Origin: Cliona cf. orientalis
Lineage: Eukaryota; Porifera; Demospongiae; Clionaida; Clionaidae
Assembly (NCBI GenBank): GCA_963930775.1
Contig: CAWVNT010000209.1
Coordinates: 274,449 to 338,448 of the forward strand
DNA length: 64,000 bases
Direction: 5' to 3'
Part shown: positions 1 to 13,100 of the stretch, in pieces
How the letters are laid out: each line of letters starts with the position of its first letter
Numbering within the stretch: position 1 is the stretch's first letter
Program-made: the position numbers and the translations under genes
The notes under the pieces: generated by a model
Told to the model about the DNA's origin: nothing
Databases searched by the model: none
What the model saw: only the letters and a program-made list of their open reading frames with translations

Positions 1-1780
1 GAAGAAGCGTGAAATATACCGCCACATACGTATAGTCCATAATTATACACCACTGATGTTCGTATGTGGCTATGATAAATGTACAGAGGCTGCCAACAAC
101 ACCACAACTCTGGGCATACATACCTTGTATGCTCACTTTCGAAATCTATTTGAAAAGATCACCATTGCAATCGAATAACCATTTTAACCACCAGAAACTA
201 CACACCAACACTGATTACTTTGTCTGTGAGCGTTCCACAAAAACATTCAGACATCAAATGCAGCTACACAGGCATGAACGTGATCCTAAAAATTGTATTA
301 ATTGATCGGAGTCACCGGATTTCTAACACTAAAAAGCATAACGCGGACATTCAAGTGATGATGGCAGACTGTCCTGTACTTTGATTTTTACGTTTACATA
401 CATTATTGTTCTATTTATCGAATTAAAAAATGTTACATGATAAGATTGTTGACTGAAGAGTATAACTCGTATGGAGTATTGGACATTGGATATGCATATT
501 TTGAAATGATGGACTATCCACAGCCCATATGTACACTGGAGAAGAAGACGTATTATGAATGACATGACTGTATATTAATCACGAAAAGGCATAACCATAC
601 CATGATAGTTCAGAACATGAAAGGGCATAACAACACTGTATATAAGTTCCTGTCTTAAACTGTTTTTTACTTTTGATCTTTTGACTTCATTAGTGTGTTT
701 TCTATGTTTCTAAATTGGATTTCTATGCAAAAATGTTAATTAGGGCGAATATTTACTGTTTTACAGACGGTCCAATTGTATGTCATTATAAATAATGTTT
801 GTAAAAAAAAAAGGTGGAGCTGTCATGTACATGTTTTGGTAGACAAATATATGTCATTTTATTCTAATATTAATAGTTAACTTTTTAAATTTTAAATTAC
901 AAAGTTACTATCAGTTCATCCAAACATGTCCCTGGCATATGGTGTGGCTAGAAGGGGAGGTTTTACTTTTGGATAATGTCCGAATGATATTATTTTAACT
1001 AATATTCTTGTAAACATTAATCCAAAGGTAATTGGAGGCCACATTAAAAAAAAGGTAAATTTATTTTAGACTCTGAAGAAATTTCTTTTCATATATCAAT
1101 GTTAGAATGTGAAAATTGAATTATTTTACCACAACTGTGTTTAATTATTATTGGTGTGTACTTTGATAGTTTATTGTTATGCCACATCATTGTGTTCAAT
1201 TCCAGATTGTGTTCAACTTATTCTCTTGTTGTTTGTTTATAAATACATATGTGTCCGTAATATTTTTTGTCTTAATTTTTATTTTAGTGTATTTAGCATT
1301 TACAACACTATTTTTCATACAAACTGAAGCTTTAATGAGCATTCCTTTCCATTGTGCTTGTGGTAGAAGTCAGCTGACATGGTTGCGTAGAGTTGATTAT
1401 TTTTGCGATACTATTTATTTATATCAAAAAGGGCTACCCACAATTCAATTCAGTACTAGTATTATTTTTTAGTTATAACTTATTACTAAACATTGTGAAT
1501 TATATTATTAACAATGACCACTGGTTTTCAGATTAACAAATAACTATTGCAGAGCTAGATCTAGACTAAATAATTTCCGGTCCTAATGTTCTTTCTATTG
1601 AAAGAAAAGTCATCACAAGAACTATCAAATTAGGATTTCTGAGCAACAAGTCCACTTGCAAGATTTTATTTTCCATTTAGAGTTCAGGGAGTTTTTTTTG
1701 GCTTGTCCATTCCTGTGTCCAGTATGCAGTGATGATATAAAGTAGAATCAAAAGAACAATACCTGATTCATATGACATAG
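1..1780. other. AT-rich non-coding flank
   Basis: No convincing gene is visible. A short open stretch at 66-305 (+) ends in a piece resembling a decayed C2H2 finger (FVCERSTKTFRHQMQLHRHE, second cysteine replaced by serine), which may be the tail of an upstream finger gene. Around 1,180-1,470 there is an open but hydrophobic, low-complexity stretch without splice support. The rest is AT-rich sequence. Confidence 0.4.
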
Positions 1781-1792
1781 ATTTCTTGAGAT

Positions 1793-3790
1793 ATGGAATT
1801 GGGTGAAAGCTCACAAACACTCTTTGAAGTTGTGATAGAAGTTGACACTGATAATAACGAAACATACTACAAAATTAATACAGCGTATCCATGCAGAAGA
1901 CAATATCACGATTATTTTTTATATGTAATTTGTACTATGAACTTGTCAAATTGTTTTTATAATTCTAAATACCACAATGATTTTCTCTACTTGTAGCAAA
2001 TATAATTGATTATTCAAATGTGGAAATTCCTACTGTCAAGTGGTATATTGCCAAATTAGAGAAAATGGGTAAGTTAAATTTCTTATCAGCATATTAAATA
2101 TAAAACAATGAAATGAATTATATCTAAAAAATATATTCTTCAATGATGTACAATTCATTTATACAGATCTAAATGACTCGGACGAATCTGTAAGTTTTAT
2201 CAAACTATGATTTCAACTTTTCCAATTATTGCTTCAAAGTAATAAAATTTACCATTAGTTTTACTAACAATTCCTTTTTTATCCATTGAAAACTATAGAA
2301 ATAAAGTTTCATTAACTTTAGATAAATAAATAAAGTTAACAAAAGGTACTTGTAATGAAAACATAATCATTTAATAATTTAATCAAAATTAATAGCCATC
2401 AAATCAACATGATTGTATGCCAGAAATTGCTTAATTTATTTTACTTACAAATTAATTGTTAAGTACCATGACAATGAGAATGGGGAGAGTGACAGCAGAT
2501 TGCAAGAGGAGGATGACGATGGAAATGAAAATGCTAATTGCTTTGACCCATCATGTAATTGTTTCAATTATAAATTCATATATGTTAATAATTATTTGCA
2601 AATATTGTGAGTATACATAAAATTATTTGATAAAAACTAAACACTTTTTCAGTTCATGGTTAAGTAAATAGTCAGTAATAAATTTTGACGAAGTTATTTG
2701 CAACTTAGACATAAAATGGTATATATTTAGTATTTGAATGTATTTTTCAGCACTCAGTGACGGTGTTCCAGCCTCTGACAATTGGTCAGACATTGATAAT
2801 GATTTGGATAATACTGATCAAAGTAAGTTGATAAATAGTAATAATTATTAATTATTTTTTACAGCATAATTTAAAATGACTACATGGCATATAACATGAC
2901 TCAATTATTTGTATAGTGACAGCTGAGGAATCAGCTCAGATACTGGAAAAAATACAAGCCACAATCGAGGAACAACTTCGAAATGGTGAAAAGTCTTTTT
3001 AAAATATAATATTGAATTAACACTTGAAAATTATTTTTAAAAATATAATACTGAATATCTTAAATTAGCAATTGAATAACTGATTTTCTGTGGTTAACAT
3101 TTCATTCATTATATTTAGATGTAAACACGAGAGTCCTCTTGGGGACAGAGGAAAATTTACATAAATCTATCAGTAATTGCATCTCTCATGTGTGGGAGGA
3201 GCACCAATACAGAGATGAGGAGGAGCGAAATCAACATCGCATTAAACATGGAAGAACATATCCAAAAAGTATGTTCCTCCCACACATGAGACCGGATGAC
3301 GTTGAGCAACTGATGTTTAGAACAATGTGGTGGCCTACATTCAAGACCATTAGGCAGATCAGCATGTCATCAGAAAAATCCTTTCTTGTGTATAAAAGGT
3401 AACTTAATAGGGAAAAAATCAATGTCCAAAGATTATATTTAAATTGTAAATATAGTAGATGAATAACTATAGTAGGTCAAAAACAATTTTAAACATTATT
3501 TTAGATTTGACACCACCATTGGATATACAGAAGAAGGTAAAGAAACAAACGTACTTAGGGTGGTGGTCAATACTGATCAGAATTGCATCAAAACAGCATT
3601 TCCAGATGAAGAGGACAAACACTGGGAATGTAAGTTAATTACATAACATTTATTATTTAAATGATACTTTTTATTATTTTACTGAATGTATGCCAGTGGA
3701 ACTTCATTTCAAAATTATTCTTATTAAATTTCAGCTTATTGGCATGGGAATTTCGAAAAAAACGATTTTGACTCTGTTCTGAAGAAATAG
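1793..3790 (+). CDS. Spliced gene of unknown function with two TA(Y/F)P-type motifs
   Basis: I do not recognise this gene. A chain of short exons with GT..AG borders and matching phases is seen: 1997-2068, 2167-2189, 2464-2554, 2751-2822, 2917-2985, 3119-3398, about 3505-3631, and 3735-3790 ending in TAG. The middle is acidic (SDNWSDIDNDLDN). The largest exon holds histidine- and arginine-rich sequence (VWEEHQYRDEEERNQHRIKH), and the next reads VLRVVVNTDQNCIKTAFP. A similar strand-turn-TAYP piece (FEVVIEVDTDN..INTAYP) is read at 1793-1924, so the domain may be duplicated. Such a beta-hairpin ending in TA(Y/F)P recalls the C-terminal strand of small BECR-fold nucleases, but this is only a weak resemblance. 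The link between the 1793-1924 piece and the exon at 1997 does not keep phase, so the 5' end is uncertain. Confidence 0.5.
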
Positions 3791-5337
3791 CTACATAAAA
3801 TAAAAAATAGCCCTGTGCGGGCTGAGGTGGTTTAAGTTTAATTGATGTGTCAAAATGTCAAAAAGATGTCAAGTTGTCAAAAAGATGTCAAATATCAAAA
3901 AGTTAAACATGCAGACTATGGAGGAGGTTCACAAAAATATGAAGGTCAACAAAATTGCCCAAAAATAATTTCTATGGACATTTTGAGGGTTTTAGTGACC
4001 ATCATATGTGATGTCAAAATTGACGTCAATATGTGTGAATCTCATTGTGTCAATTTATTTTTTTTGTGAACCTCCATAGTCTAGGTGTTTAATTTTTTGA
4101 CATTTGACAAAAAGATGTCAAATATGTGCCCGATTGTTCATGTGCCCTGTCACCCCTATCTGCCGATGTCGGCAATTTTCGGACATGTTTAGGCCATTTA
4201 ATAGTACTTTAGAGGCCCCTAGTGGCAATTTGAGCTCAGATCCTTGTAGAGGAGGTCCTAAGCTTCAAAATGAGTACTCAAACATCAAAATCGGACAAGT
4301 ATTAAGTTCAGAAATGAGGAGAAAGTGATATAACCATGAAAACATGCTAAAGTTGAAAACTTCACCAAATCACTCAAAATCACTCATTTTGGGGTCTAGG
4401 GATTCTCTTCCATCTAATTTCAGCATTTTTGAAAAAATTGATTCAAATCGCTTGATGCTACAGGCCATAACCTGTAAATTCTCTGAAATGTGCCCCGTTT
4501 TCGCCCCAGTAATTTTTTTTTCATTTTGACATCACATACCCTTAGACAATCATTGGATTGATCACTCATATCATTTTTGACCTCCCAACCCAACCACGAG
4601 ATGAACAGCGGCCAATTGGAAAAAAATCGCAATATCTCGATTTATGACAAAATTGTAAGTCATAAAAATTCTCAAAAGATGTCTTTTGGTAGATAAAAAG
4701 GTCCTCTACAAATCACCAATTGACACTGTAACTCTATAATCTACCCTTCATGCCGTAAACAGAATGTTTATGTTTCGGCCCCAAAACGGCCAATCACTTG
4801 GATGGTCATAGCTTGGTGACCGACCAAGGAAAAAAATTCTGATTTTTTCTTATTCTGAGTTAGATAGATTGACACCTTCATGCCAATTTGTGGGTCAAAA
4901 TTCCAAATATCCAGAGCTCTAGAATTTGTGTACTTTTTTGATATGTCAAAAAAATGTCAAAAATCGACACTTAACGGCCCAGCCAACAGCCAATCGGTGA
5001 GATATTCAAAAATCCAAACTAGGGTATCTAGAACACCCTAGGCTGCACCTATGGACTGATTCTTGATGAAATCAGTAAATGCCGAATACCCTTTAAGCCG
5101 TCGCAAATGTGCCGAAAAATGTAATTTTTCAGTTTCAGTTTTTTCGATGGCCTGCGGGACCCCCTTAAGTGTATCGCACCCCCCCAAAAATGGTACCATC
5201 ATATAGCCTAGTGATCTGGCTACCTAAAACCCCCAAGTTGCATCGAAGCCCCATCGCTCCTTCATCGAGAAAACTTTGATTATGGGAGGGTGCAAGTGAA
5301 CATGTTATATGTTACTATTATATCATTTAAGATGTGA
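3791..5337. other. Non-coding repeat-derived sequence with TGTCAAAA-rich stretches
   Basis: No gene is supported here. The segment is rich in short repeats of the form TGTCAAAA(AGATGTCAAA) near 3,845-4,110 and 4,940-4,970. It ends in a trinucleotide tail, so it may be the 3' non-coding end of an old retroelement, but no reverse transcriptase coding sequence lies next to it. Confidence 0.35.
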
Positions 5338-5360
5338 ATAAATATTATTATTATTATTAT
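5338..5360 (+). repeat. (ATT)n microsatellite tail
   Basis: AATAAATATT is followed by repeated ATT. Tails like this are known at the 3' ends of several non-LTR retrotransposon and SINE families. Here it closes the non-coding block on its left. Confidence 0.6.
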
Positions 5361-5454
5361 AAAAATTCATAATGTTGATGTCTTTTTTAAAATCACCCCC
5401 ATATTTATGTTACAGTGGTCAATATATTTACGATTAAAATTTTTATGATGAAAC

Positions 5455-5735
5455 TGCACAACCTACTCTACAGATTATCTACTGTTAACTTCTATGTGAA
5501 AAGAGAGGGGCCTCTAACGTGATGCACTCTCCAACTTACAATAGAGAATATCTAGTCTTAACTTATATGTGAAAAGAGAGGGGCTTCTAATGTGAAGTAC
5601 TCCACAACCTACTCTACACAATATCTAGTCTTAACTTCTATGTGAAAAGAGAGGGGCTTCTAACATCAAGCACTCTTCAACTTACAATACAGTTGTAACT
5701 ATCATGGAAGAAGTGAGGGGCTTCTAACGTTGTTT
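5455..5735 (+). repeat. ~73-bp tandem repeat, about 3.5 copies
   Basis: The core TATGTGAAAAGAGAGGGGC recurs at about 5493, 5566 and 5639 (steps of 73 bp), each followed by TTCTAA-type sequence. A fourth, diverged partial copy ends near 5,735. No coding potential is associated. Confidence 0.75.
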
Positions 5736-6430
5736 GCTGGGATAAAAAGCGGTGACTTTTGACAATTTTTGTTTGATATGTGACCTTTGATACCCTCCCA
5801 TGCTCCCAACCTTCTGTATTCCTAGATCACACTAAGCCACTCCCCCTACTTATCTTCTTGGACACAAAACTCATCCTCCAGCTAGATCATACATGCTGGG
5901 AGAGAAGAGCTACAAAAGTTCACACTTCACCAGCACATTGGAAAAACGTACTAAACTCGACCTCTATCTAGATAATAAATCTAGGAAGGAAAGATCAGGT
6001 GGAGAATCCTAGCTACCAGGTTAAATTTCACACTCAGTGTTGGTCAGGCCTGGAAGCTCTTTTTGTACATTAGCTCCTGCAACTAAAGATCCATTTATTA
6101 TCAGTGCAGATCAATGATAATATAGATACAAAAGAAATTGATATCCAATATTGAAATCAATATTTATTTTAAGAAATGAAATAGATATTTCAACAAGACA
6201 TCACATTATACATATGACTTTACAGCTCCTGACAATAGACTCATTGTCAAATTGTACAAAATCAAAATTACAACTTAAAATTTGAAGAAATTACCAATAC
6301 AATTTTTTCACTAATTTTTTGATAAATCCAGAAAATATTAAACTAACCTTATTCTCTACAAGAATAATTCTTATTTGATGAAATCAATAGTTCACTAAAT
6401 ACAAATGTGCTGGAATTGAACCAAAAAGAT
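5736..6430. other. AT-rich sequence downstream of the Helentron gene
   Basis: No gene is seen. It probably contains the 3' end of the minus-strand Helentron, but the exact terminus cannot be fixed: the second copy of the element is cut by another insertion before this point, so no comparison is available. Confidence 0.3.
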
Positions 6431-6461
6431 AATATTCTATGCTGCAGAATGAAAATATATT

Positions 6462-6650
6462 GATATAGCACTGACAGAAAAGTGAAGTGTACAGCAGGGG
6501 ATGACTATCACCGCACCAGACCAGGCTCCATGAAGAGATCTGGTTAGTTGACTCTCACAAGTAACAATCAAGTGAAGGCAGCATGATTTTCCCATGAGAA
6601 GAACAACTACCCTAAACGCTGAAACAACATTTTTGTCAGTGCACAAAAGA
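6462..6650. repeat. Helentron 3' subterminal repeat, copy A
   Basis: This block shares long identical runs with a block about 380 bp closer to the gene, including TGGTTAGTTGACTC, CACAAGTAACAATCAAGTGA and AGGCAGCATGATTTTCCCAT. It begins near the pattern GACTATC..GCACC and ends near CTAAACGCTGAAA. Duplicated structured sequence just 3' of the gene is plausible for a rolling-circle element terminus. Confidence 0.6.
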
Positions 6651-6844
6651 AATGTAGAAAATGATCACAACGCAAGTCTTATCAGTAACATATGAAACAC
6701 AAACATGTTCCACAAAAAATTATTACTTTTGAAAATCAGTATATTATATGCTCAGAAAGAAATACTCTTTAAAAAGGAAGTTAAAAGGCCAACAAAAAAT
6801 ACTCTTTAATATACAATAAAAAGAATCTTTATCTAGTACTGATG

Positions 6845-7045
6845 AAGAACACTGACTATCCAGCAGGGGGTGCATAGCACCGTACCAGATGAGGCTCCAT
6901 GAATTTGAAAGATAATAGTTATCTTCTCTCTGGACATCTGGTTAGTTGACTCCCACAAGTAACAATCAAGTGAAGGCAGCATGATTTTCCCATGAGATAA
7001 TCAACTACCCTAAACACTGAAAGAAGGCTGTTCTCAGTGCTCATA
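6845..7045. repeat. Helentron 3' subterminal repeat, copy B
   Basis: Second copy of the block at 6,462-6,650, with a roughly 25-bp insertion (GATAATAGTTATCTTCTCTC) that is itself partly self-complementary. It lies about 95 bp past the stop codon of the Rep-helicase gene. The two copies differ by several substitutions, so the duplication is not very recent. Confidence 0.6.
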
Positions 7046-7138
7046 AATAGATATCGACAAAATCATCACAGTAATAATACTATCACAAAAATTTCCTTTT
7101 GATTGTTCAACAATCAAAACACAAAATGTCATATATGA

Positions 7139-10100
7139 CTACACCTTTTCAAAAAAACAGAAAACTCTATCATGATCTGAATAATATGTATCTTGAATGT
7201 CAATAACAATGTCATTTATCCCCCGAGAATATACATGATCCAAAGCACTACCATAATCAGTAGTAGGCTTGGTCACATGCTGTTTGAATCCATTCTTTAG
7301 AAAACAATCACCAATCACCTTCCGGTCTTCAGCTTCAAGCAAATTTTCATTGAAATCTCCAACAATTATGACTTTATCTGTCTTGAATGTCACATCGTTG
7401 ATGAATTTCTTTATTCCATCACACACAAAATATTTTGACAAAGATGGTGAAATATACATACAGATAACCACCACTTTATTTGGACAATAGACCTCAACTG
7501 CAACTGCCTCAAGATTACTATTGTTGGGAACCTGTCTACTTATATATTTCTCATCAACAGCCACCAAAACACCACCACCTTTTGTTCCAATTCTATCTTT
7601 TCTATAAAGACAGCCTTTCCTACCAGGCCAAATATTCTTCACAGACGCAGAATTTTCACTACAATAATGCGTTTCAGTCAGACAAGCTATGTCAACATTC
7701 TGAATTTCCTTGTCACATTGCAAATCCAGCTCCTTTGTTCGAGATTTAGCAGCAAGACCCTGAACATTGACATGTACCATTTTTATAGAATCATCAGGTA
7801 TTGACCACATCAGTGGTTTGGGAATGGGTGGCAATCTTTTGTCTTTCCTCAAACGATCCATTTCTTTCTTTACCTGACGCGAAACTCGAATCTGGTTACG
7901 ATTGTAATTAATAATATGTAAACCATTATATGTACGTACTCTGCTGAAAGCAACATATGCTTGACCATTCATGTATCTTCCTTTTTCTCTCGTCATATCA
8001 ACTACAATAGAATCCATTGTCATTCCTTGAACCTTGTGAATAGTAACTGCCCATGACAAAACCAGAGGAAATTGTCTTCTAGTGACATTCACAGTATTAT
8101 CATTATCTGTTCTCTTTGTCCTAAATGAAACCTCAGACTTGCTTATAGGAACTGCTCTCGCATCGATTCTCTTGTACACACTTTTAGCCCTTGCCTCTTT
8201 TCCTACTCTGTCACTGTCAAACCTTACCAAGACAATTCGGACTTCTTCAAAGGTATCACCATTTTCACATTGATGTGTACTTGTAATCATTCCACTAACT
8301 GTACCAAACACTCCATTTGTCAGACCATCAGCAACATTGACATTACTACTAAGAAAAACCCTGGCACCCACCTTAAGCAGTAATGTGTATGCCAAATTAC
8401 CTGTTTTATTAGTAGCTAACCGAGAGAGATCTACCTGAGACATATTCACCTTCACACTCTGAAGACTATCTTCAGCCTTTACTATGTACACTGGCCCTTC
8501 CAATCGATTAAGCATTGTCTCATTACGTATATTACAATTCTCATTGTTTGCATACACATGTAACACATCATTTGGATATGCTGGATCATTCTCATGAATG
8601 CTTAGTTCTCTGGCTTTCAACATTCTATCAACTTCACTGTTCTCTTGTGGTTTAGATACCCTAACAATATTCAGCATATCTGCAAAAGCCATGTCTTTTT
8701 GACGCATCACCTGTGTCAGTTCGTGGAAAAGAAATTTATCCCATAAAAGAGGAGCCAAATCCTGTGGACATCTCGAGTTATAATAATCTTTCACAAACAA
8801 CTGTTTCTGCATCACAGGAGCCAACTGGTAAAAATCGCCTACAGCTAAAACATTAATATTTCCAAAATTTTGACTATTAGGATCTTTATATTTGATCATT
8901 GCACATCTCTGATTAACTTGATTGAAGTGACGAGTTCCTACCATGCTCACTTCATCAATTGTAATGTGTTGTAAACGTTGTAGTCTGGTCTTCATAGTTG
9001 TTTTTCTCTCATCTGAAATATTCTTATTGTGCAACTGAAAAGCAGAGTGCAGTGTCATACCATCAATATTGAATGCTGCAGTTCCTGTGTAAGCACACAG
9101 AAGGGCAATCACATCCTCTGAACTGGAATCTACACCGCCAAAATCACAAGGCTTGCCTACAAAAAACCTGCGAAAAAATTTAACATTGTCACGATATATC
9201 ATCTTAATCACATGACTCTTTCCTGTACCTCCTGGTCCACTCAGGAAAATGTGGTATGATTCAGCATCTTCACCTTTATTCATTTTACACATAGAGTCCT
9301 TCATCCACAGTCTATTGAATGTAACTATTTCTCGCTGCTCCTTATTGAGGTTTCGCATCATGATGCAATACTCTTCATTTGAAATTGCTTCCTTCCTTCC
9401 TTCAATTCTGTACTTTAAGGACAATGATGACTCATTAACTTCTTCAACAACACCATCACCATTACCACCGCCACCACTACCATCCACATCATTACCATCA
9501 CCTTCTGCACTGAAATCTCGTTCCGTAATATCTTCCTTGCCACATCCAGCTTCCAACCATTCTGACACCTTTGGAGGGTTATTCTGGTATTCTTCAAGGG
9601 CTTCGTCAATCATTTTACTGTTCAAATTAAAAGACTCAGCATTCTCTTCTACAATTCTAATGACTTCATTGTAGTGATCTTCATACGATTCATAGCCACC
9701 AAGTAGCTCATCCTCATTTCTCCATGGTAGAAACAAAAGCAGTTTTGAATAATAATACTTAAATGTATCTTCATGAAACCTGTGTGTACGGATGACTGCA
9801 TCTTTACCTCTTTTTCGCATTTGACCAAGTTTTGCATCCTTTAAATCGATGACATTATCACCAGATGCATCACGTGGTGCCAGATCATATTCTGCAACAA
9901 ATTTTGCCAAACACATTTCTTCCAAGTCATCTGGTCTCATGGCATAACGTTCGTGAATACAGGTTTTGAAGACATCTTCATCATCATCCTCCAAATCTGC
10001 CAATTCATGACTGCTTTTGGGCATCCTGTGGCGTTCTTCTTTGGGAGCATTATTAATATGCACTACTGTCCTGGACTTTCTGAAAAGCCAAAGAGATGTT

Positions 10101-13100
10101 ACACGATGAATAGCTTCATGTATCGATACTTCACGCTTGTTTGCAAACATTGACAAAACTTTACCCATCTGTTTCCTAACAGATTCATCCTTGAACTCTT
10201 TTGCAGTACGTTTCAAAATTTCACTCATTCCATTTTCACATTTCAGTACATATGACAAGACATACATTATACATGCATAAGGATCAGCAACATACTGGAG
10301 GTCCATATTTGCACGCCACAGCTGTAGACAATTTCTGTTGTAATTATTTGTCTTTGTATCTGAAATATCTCTTTCCAAAATCATATTAGTGCCACGATAA
10401 GAAGATGTACGCAAACAGTCCAAGTACATTTCTTCTGGAATCTTCTCACTGTCCAGAATTTCCTTTAGAGTAGAACCATCATCTTCTTCAATTCTCTCAT
10501 GCACCAATTCCATGATATGTCTTCTCAATTTCTCATCAATTCCACCATGACAGCTATCATTCTTGTTTCTCGCAATAATTGTTTTCGTTGTTGGAGGCCT
10601 TGGGAAACTAAAACGACATTTAGCATTAACATGAGGTCTACAATATGGAGAGTGAGCATGACCTTGTAACTTCTTCACCAGACCATGTATGTCACCATTT
10701 TCTTCACTGTCGCAAGGTATCTTTCCATCGATGTACTTATCTACAAATTGACAAACTTCATCATCAGTGTTCTCATCTACCTTTGGTGCATCTTTCACCC
10801 ATATGAGGCAATGTGCATGAGGAGAGCCCCTTGCCTGAAACTCAATTTTTTGAACATATTCTATTATTTCTCCCAATGGATGAGCATCACTCAAGAGGAA
10901 ATCTGAAAAAAAAGATTCTAGTCGCTTATGAAACATTTGGTCAATAGGTAAAGGATTCTCTCTGAAGAGTTTTGCTTTTGTTTGCCAATCCATTGCCATT
11001 ACTTCTTCTTCTGTCCAATTTTTTCCAATCTTTTTCCCAACGGCTTGTGTAATTTCAGGCCATAAAAACTCAGCTGGAGACAAACTCAAAAACCAAGTCG
11101 GAGTTCCAAAAGTACGCAGCATTGCAAGTGTATCATAAAGCTGTTGTTGCCAGTATGCTGGAGTTCCACGAATCTGATTCATGAATTTGTATGCAATATC
11201 TTTCCAAATCAACTGGTTTACTGTTTTAAAATTCCTTAAATCACCAGCATTCACCCTTCGACCTTCTGTGTTCATCCGTTTCAAAGCCATATTCATAGCT
11301 CCTTGCAACTGTTGTATTTCTGTGGCATATTGAAAGGCAAAAATATATTCAGAATTCTGACTAAACCTTGCATCCTTATTAAGTAACCTCTGATTGATGT
11401 AACGTCTCAGTTTAATTTCTTCCTCTCGAGGTTGTTCTTCTTCTTCCAGATTGTGACCACCAAATCCTCCTGGAAAGAAATCTGGAAAAGATAAGACCTC
11501 AAATTTATCATCCATCAATATGTATTTAGGAATTGAGTTTTGTCCTGGAGCTATTGAGAATACAGCTTCATCAAGGTCTTCAATCTGCATGCATGTTGAC
11601 GATTCAACAACTCTAATCTCAGATCTTCTCTCATACTCGTTTTGGGCCTCTTTTACATTTGCTTCATCTTCTTCACTTTTATTGCCTTCATCATCATCAT
11701 CATCATCTTCATCATTGTCACCTTCATCATGAGCAGTACCTGCATCAATAGAAAACTTTGTACTTGTTTCATCTGCCTTTCCACCTTCAAGAGAATCAGA
11801 ATCGTTGATTTTGCAATCATTTGCCATCACATCATTTTCCTTATCGCCATTCTCAATATCATTTTGCTCCACACTATCTTCATCACAATTTTCTTCTGAA
11901 ATATGAGGAAACATAGCATCAGATTGAAACTTCTTGATCCAATTTTCATCAATTTTCACATTGCAGTAATGCCTATTATTTCTTTTCAACCATCGCAAAG
12001 CATTCATAACTTTCTCTGGACGAATGTAATCACATAAATAATTACTCTTATAGGTAATCATTCTCTTAAATTTTAGCAACACCAAGTCAATATTTTCAGG
12101 AATCCGTGGCAATACATCTGCAATAGGCTCCAAAGTGGCTGGAACATTTACACAAGGACCTCTTATTTTCCCTTGTCCACCCTTTGGTAAAGCTCTGATT
12201 GACATGAAAGGTATTCTCAAACCAATGCACCTGCATTCCAATCTCGTAAGACCCTGCAATTCTCTTGGAACTTTTGGTATTTCTAAACCATTTGCAACTG
12301 CTTGACAAGGCATTTCATTTTTCCTCAATTTCCTATCACAAGTTGTACAAATATACTCATGTTCTTTTTCTTTATCTTTGAAACGATATCTATCACTCAA
12401 GGCCCTACCACAAACACCACCAAAATCATAATTTCCTTCTTTAAATTTGATCACACTTCTGTAGAACATCATACGATGACAACATGTACATACAAATTCT
12501 GGAAATTCCTTACAACTTTTCTTGAATTTAGAAGCTGCTTTCTGCAGTAAAGCATCTTTCTTTGATTTGTTCTTGGTAACCTTCTTTTCAACGTCTATTT
12601 CATTTTTTATCCTTTCCTTCAATTCTTTTTTAACTTCAAATTCTGAAATTTTCCTCAATAATGCTTCAACTTCAACTTTACGATCTACATTCTTTTTTTT
12701 AACATGATGAAACACAGAGCTGTCATTCTTATTCTGTACCAAATATATGCACTTCATAGGATACTTTGGATTATCCCAACTCTTCAGGCAGTTGTGACAA
12801 AATCTACAAATGAACTCATCTCCACTATGATCACAACAACGTATCGTTTCATCCAATACATTTCTCACTATATCATGCTCAAAGTTGTATTGTGACCTAT
12901 CAAACATATATACATTACTCTTCATGGAAACTGTCCGATAACACGAAGTACACAACCAACCATCTATGTTTTTACCTTCTTCTTCATTACTCTCTTTCTT
13001 TGCTTCAGAGTCTATCTGTGAATTGTTATCAACACCGACTTCATCTTCATCCATCTCTTTTGTCAGATCAATTTCTATTGGTACCTTTCTGGACAAGTCA

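Noticed and set aside
11690..11899. Ser- or Ile-rich plus-strand frames opposite the Helentron acidic region
   Set aside because: Shadows of a GAT/GAA-rich coding stretch in the real minus-strand gene.
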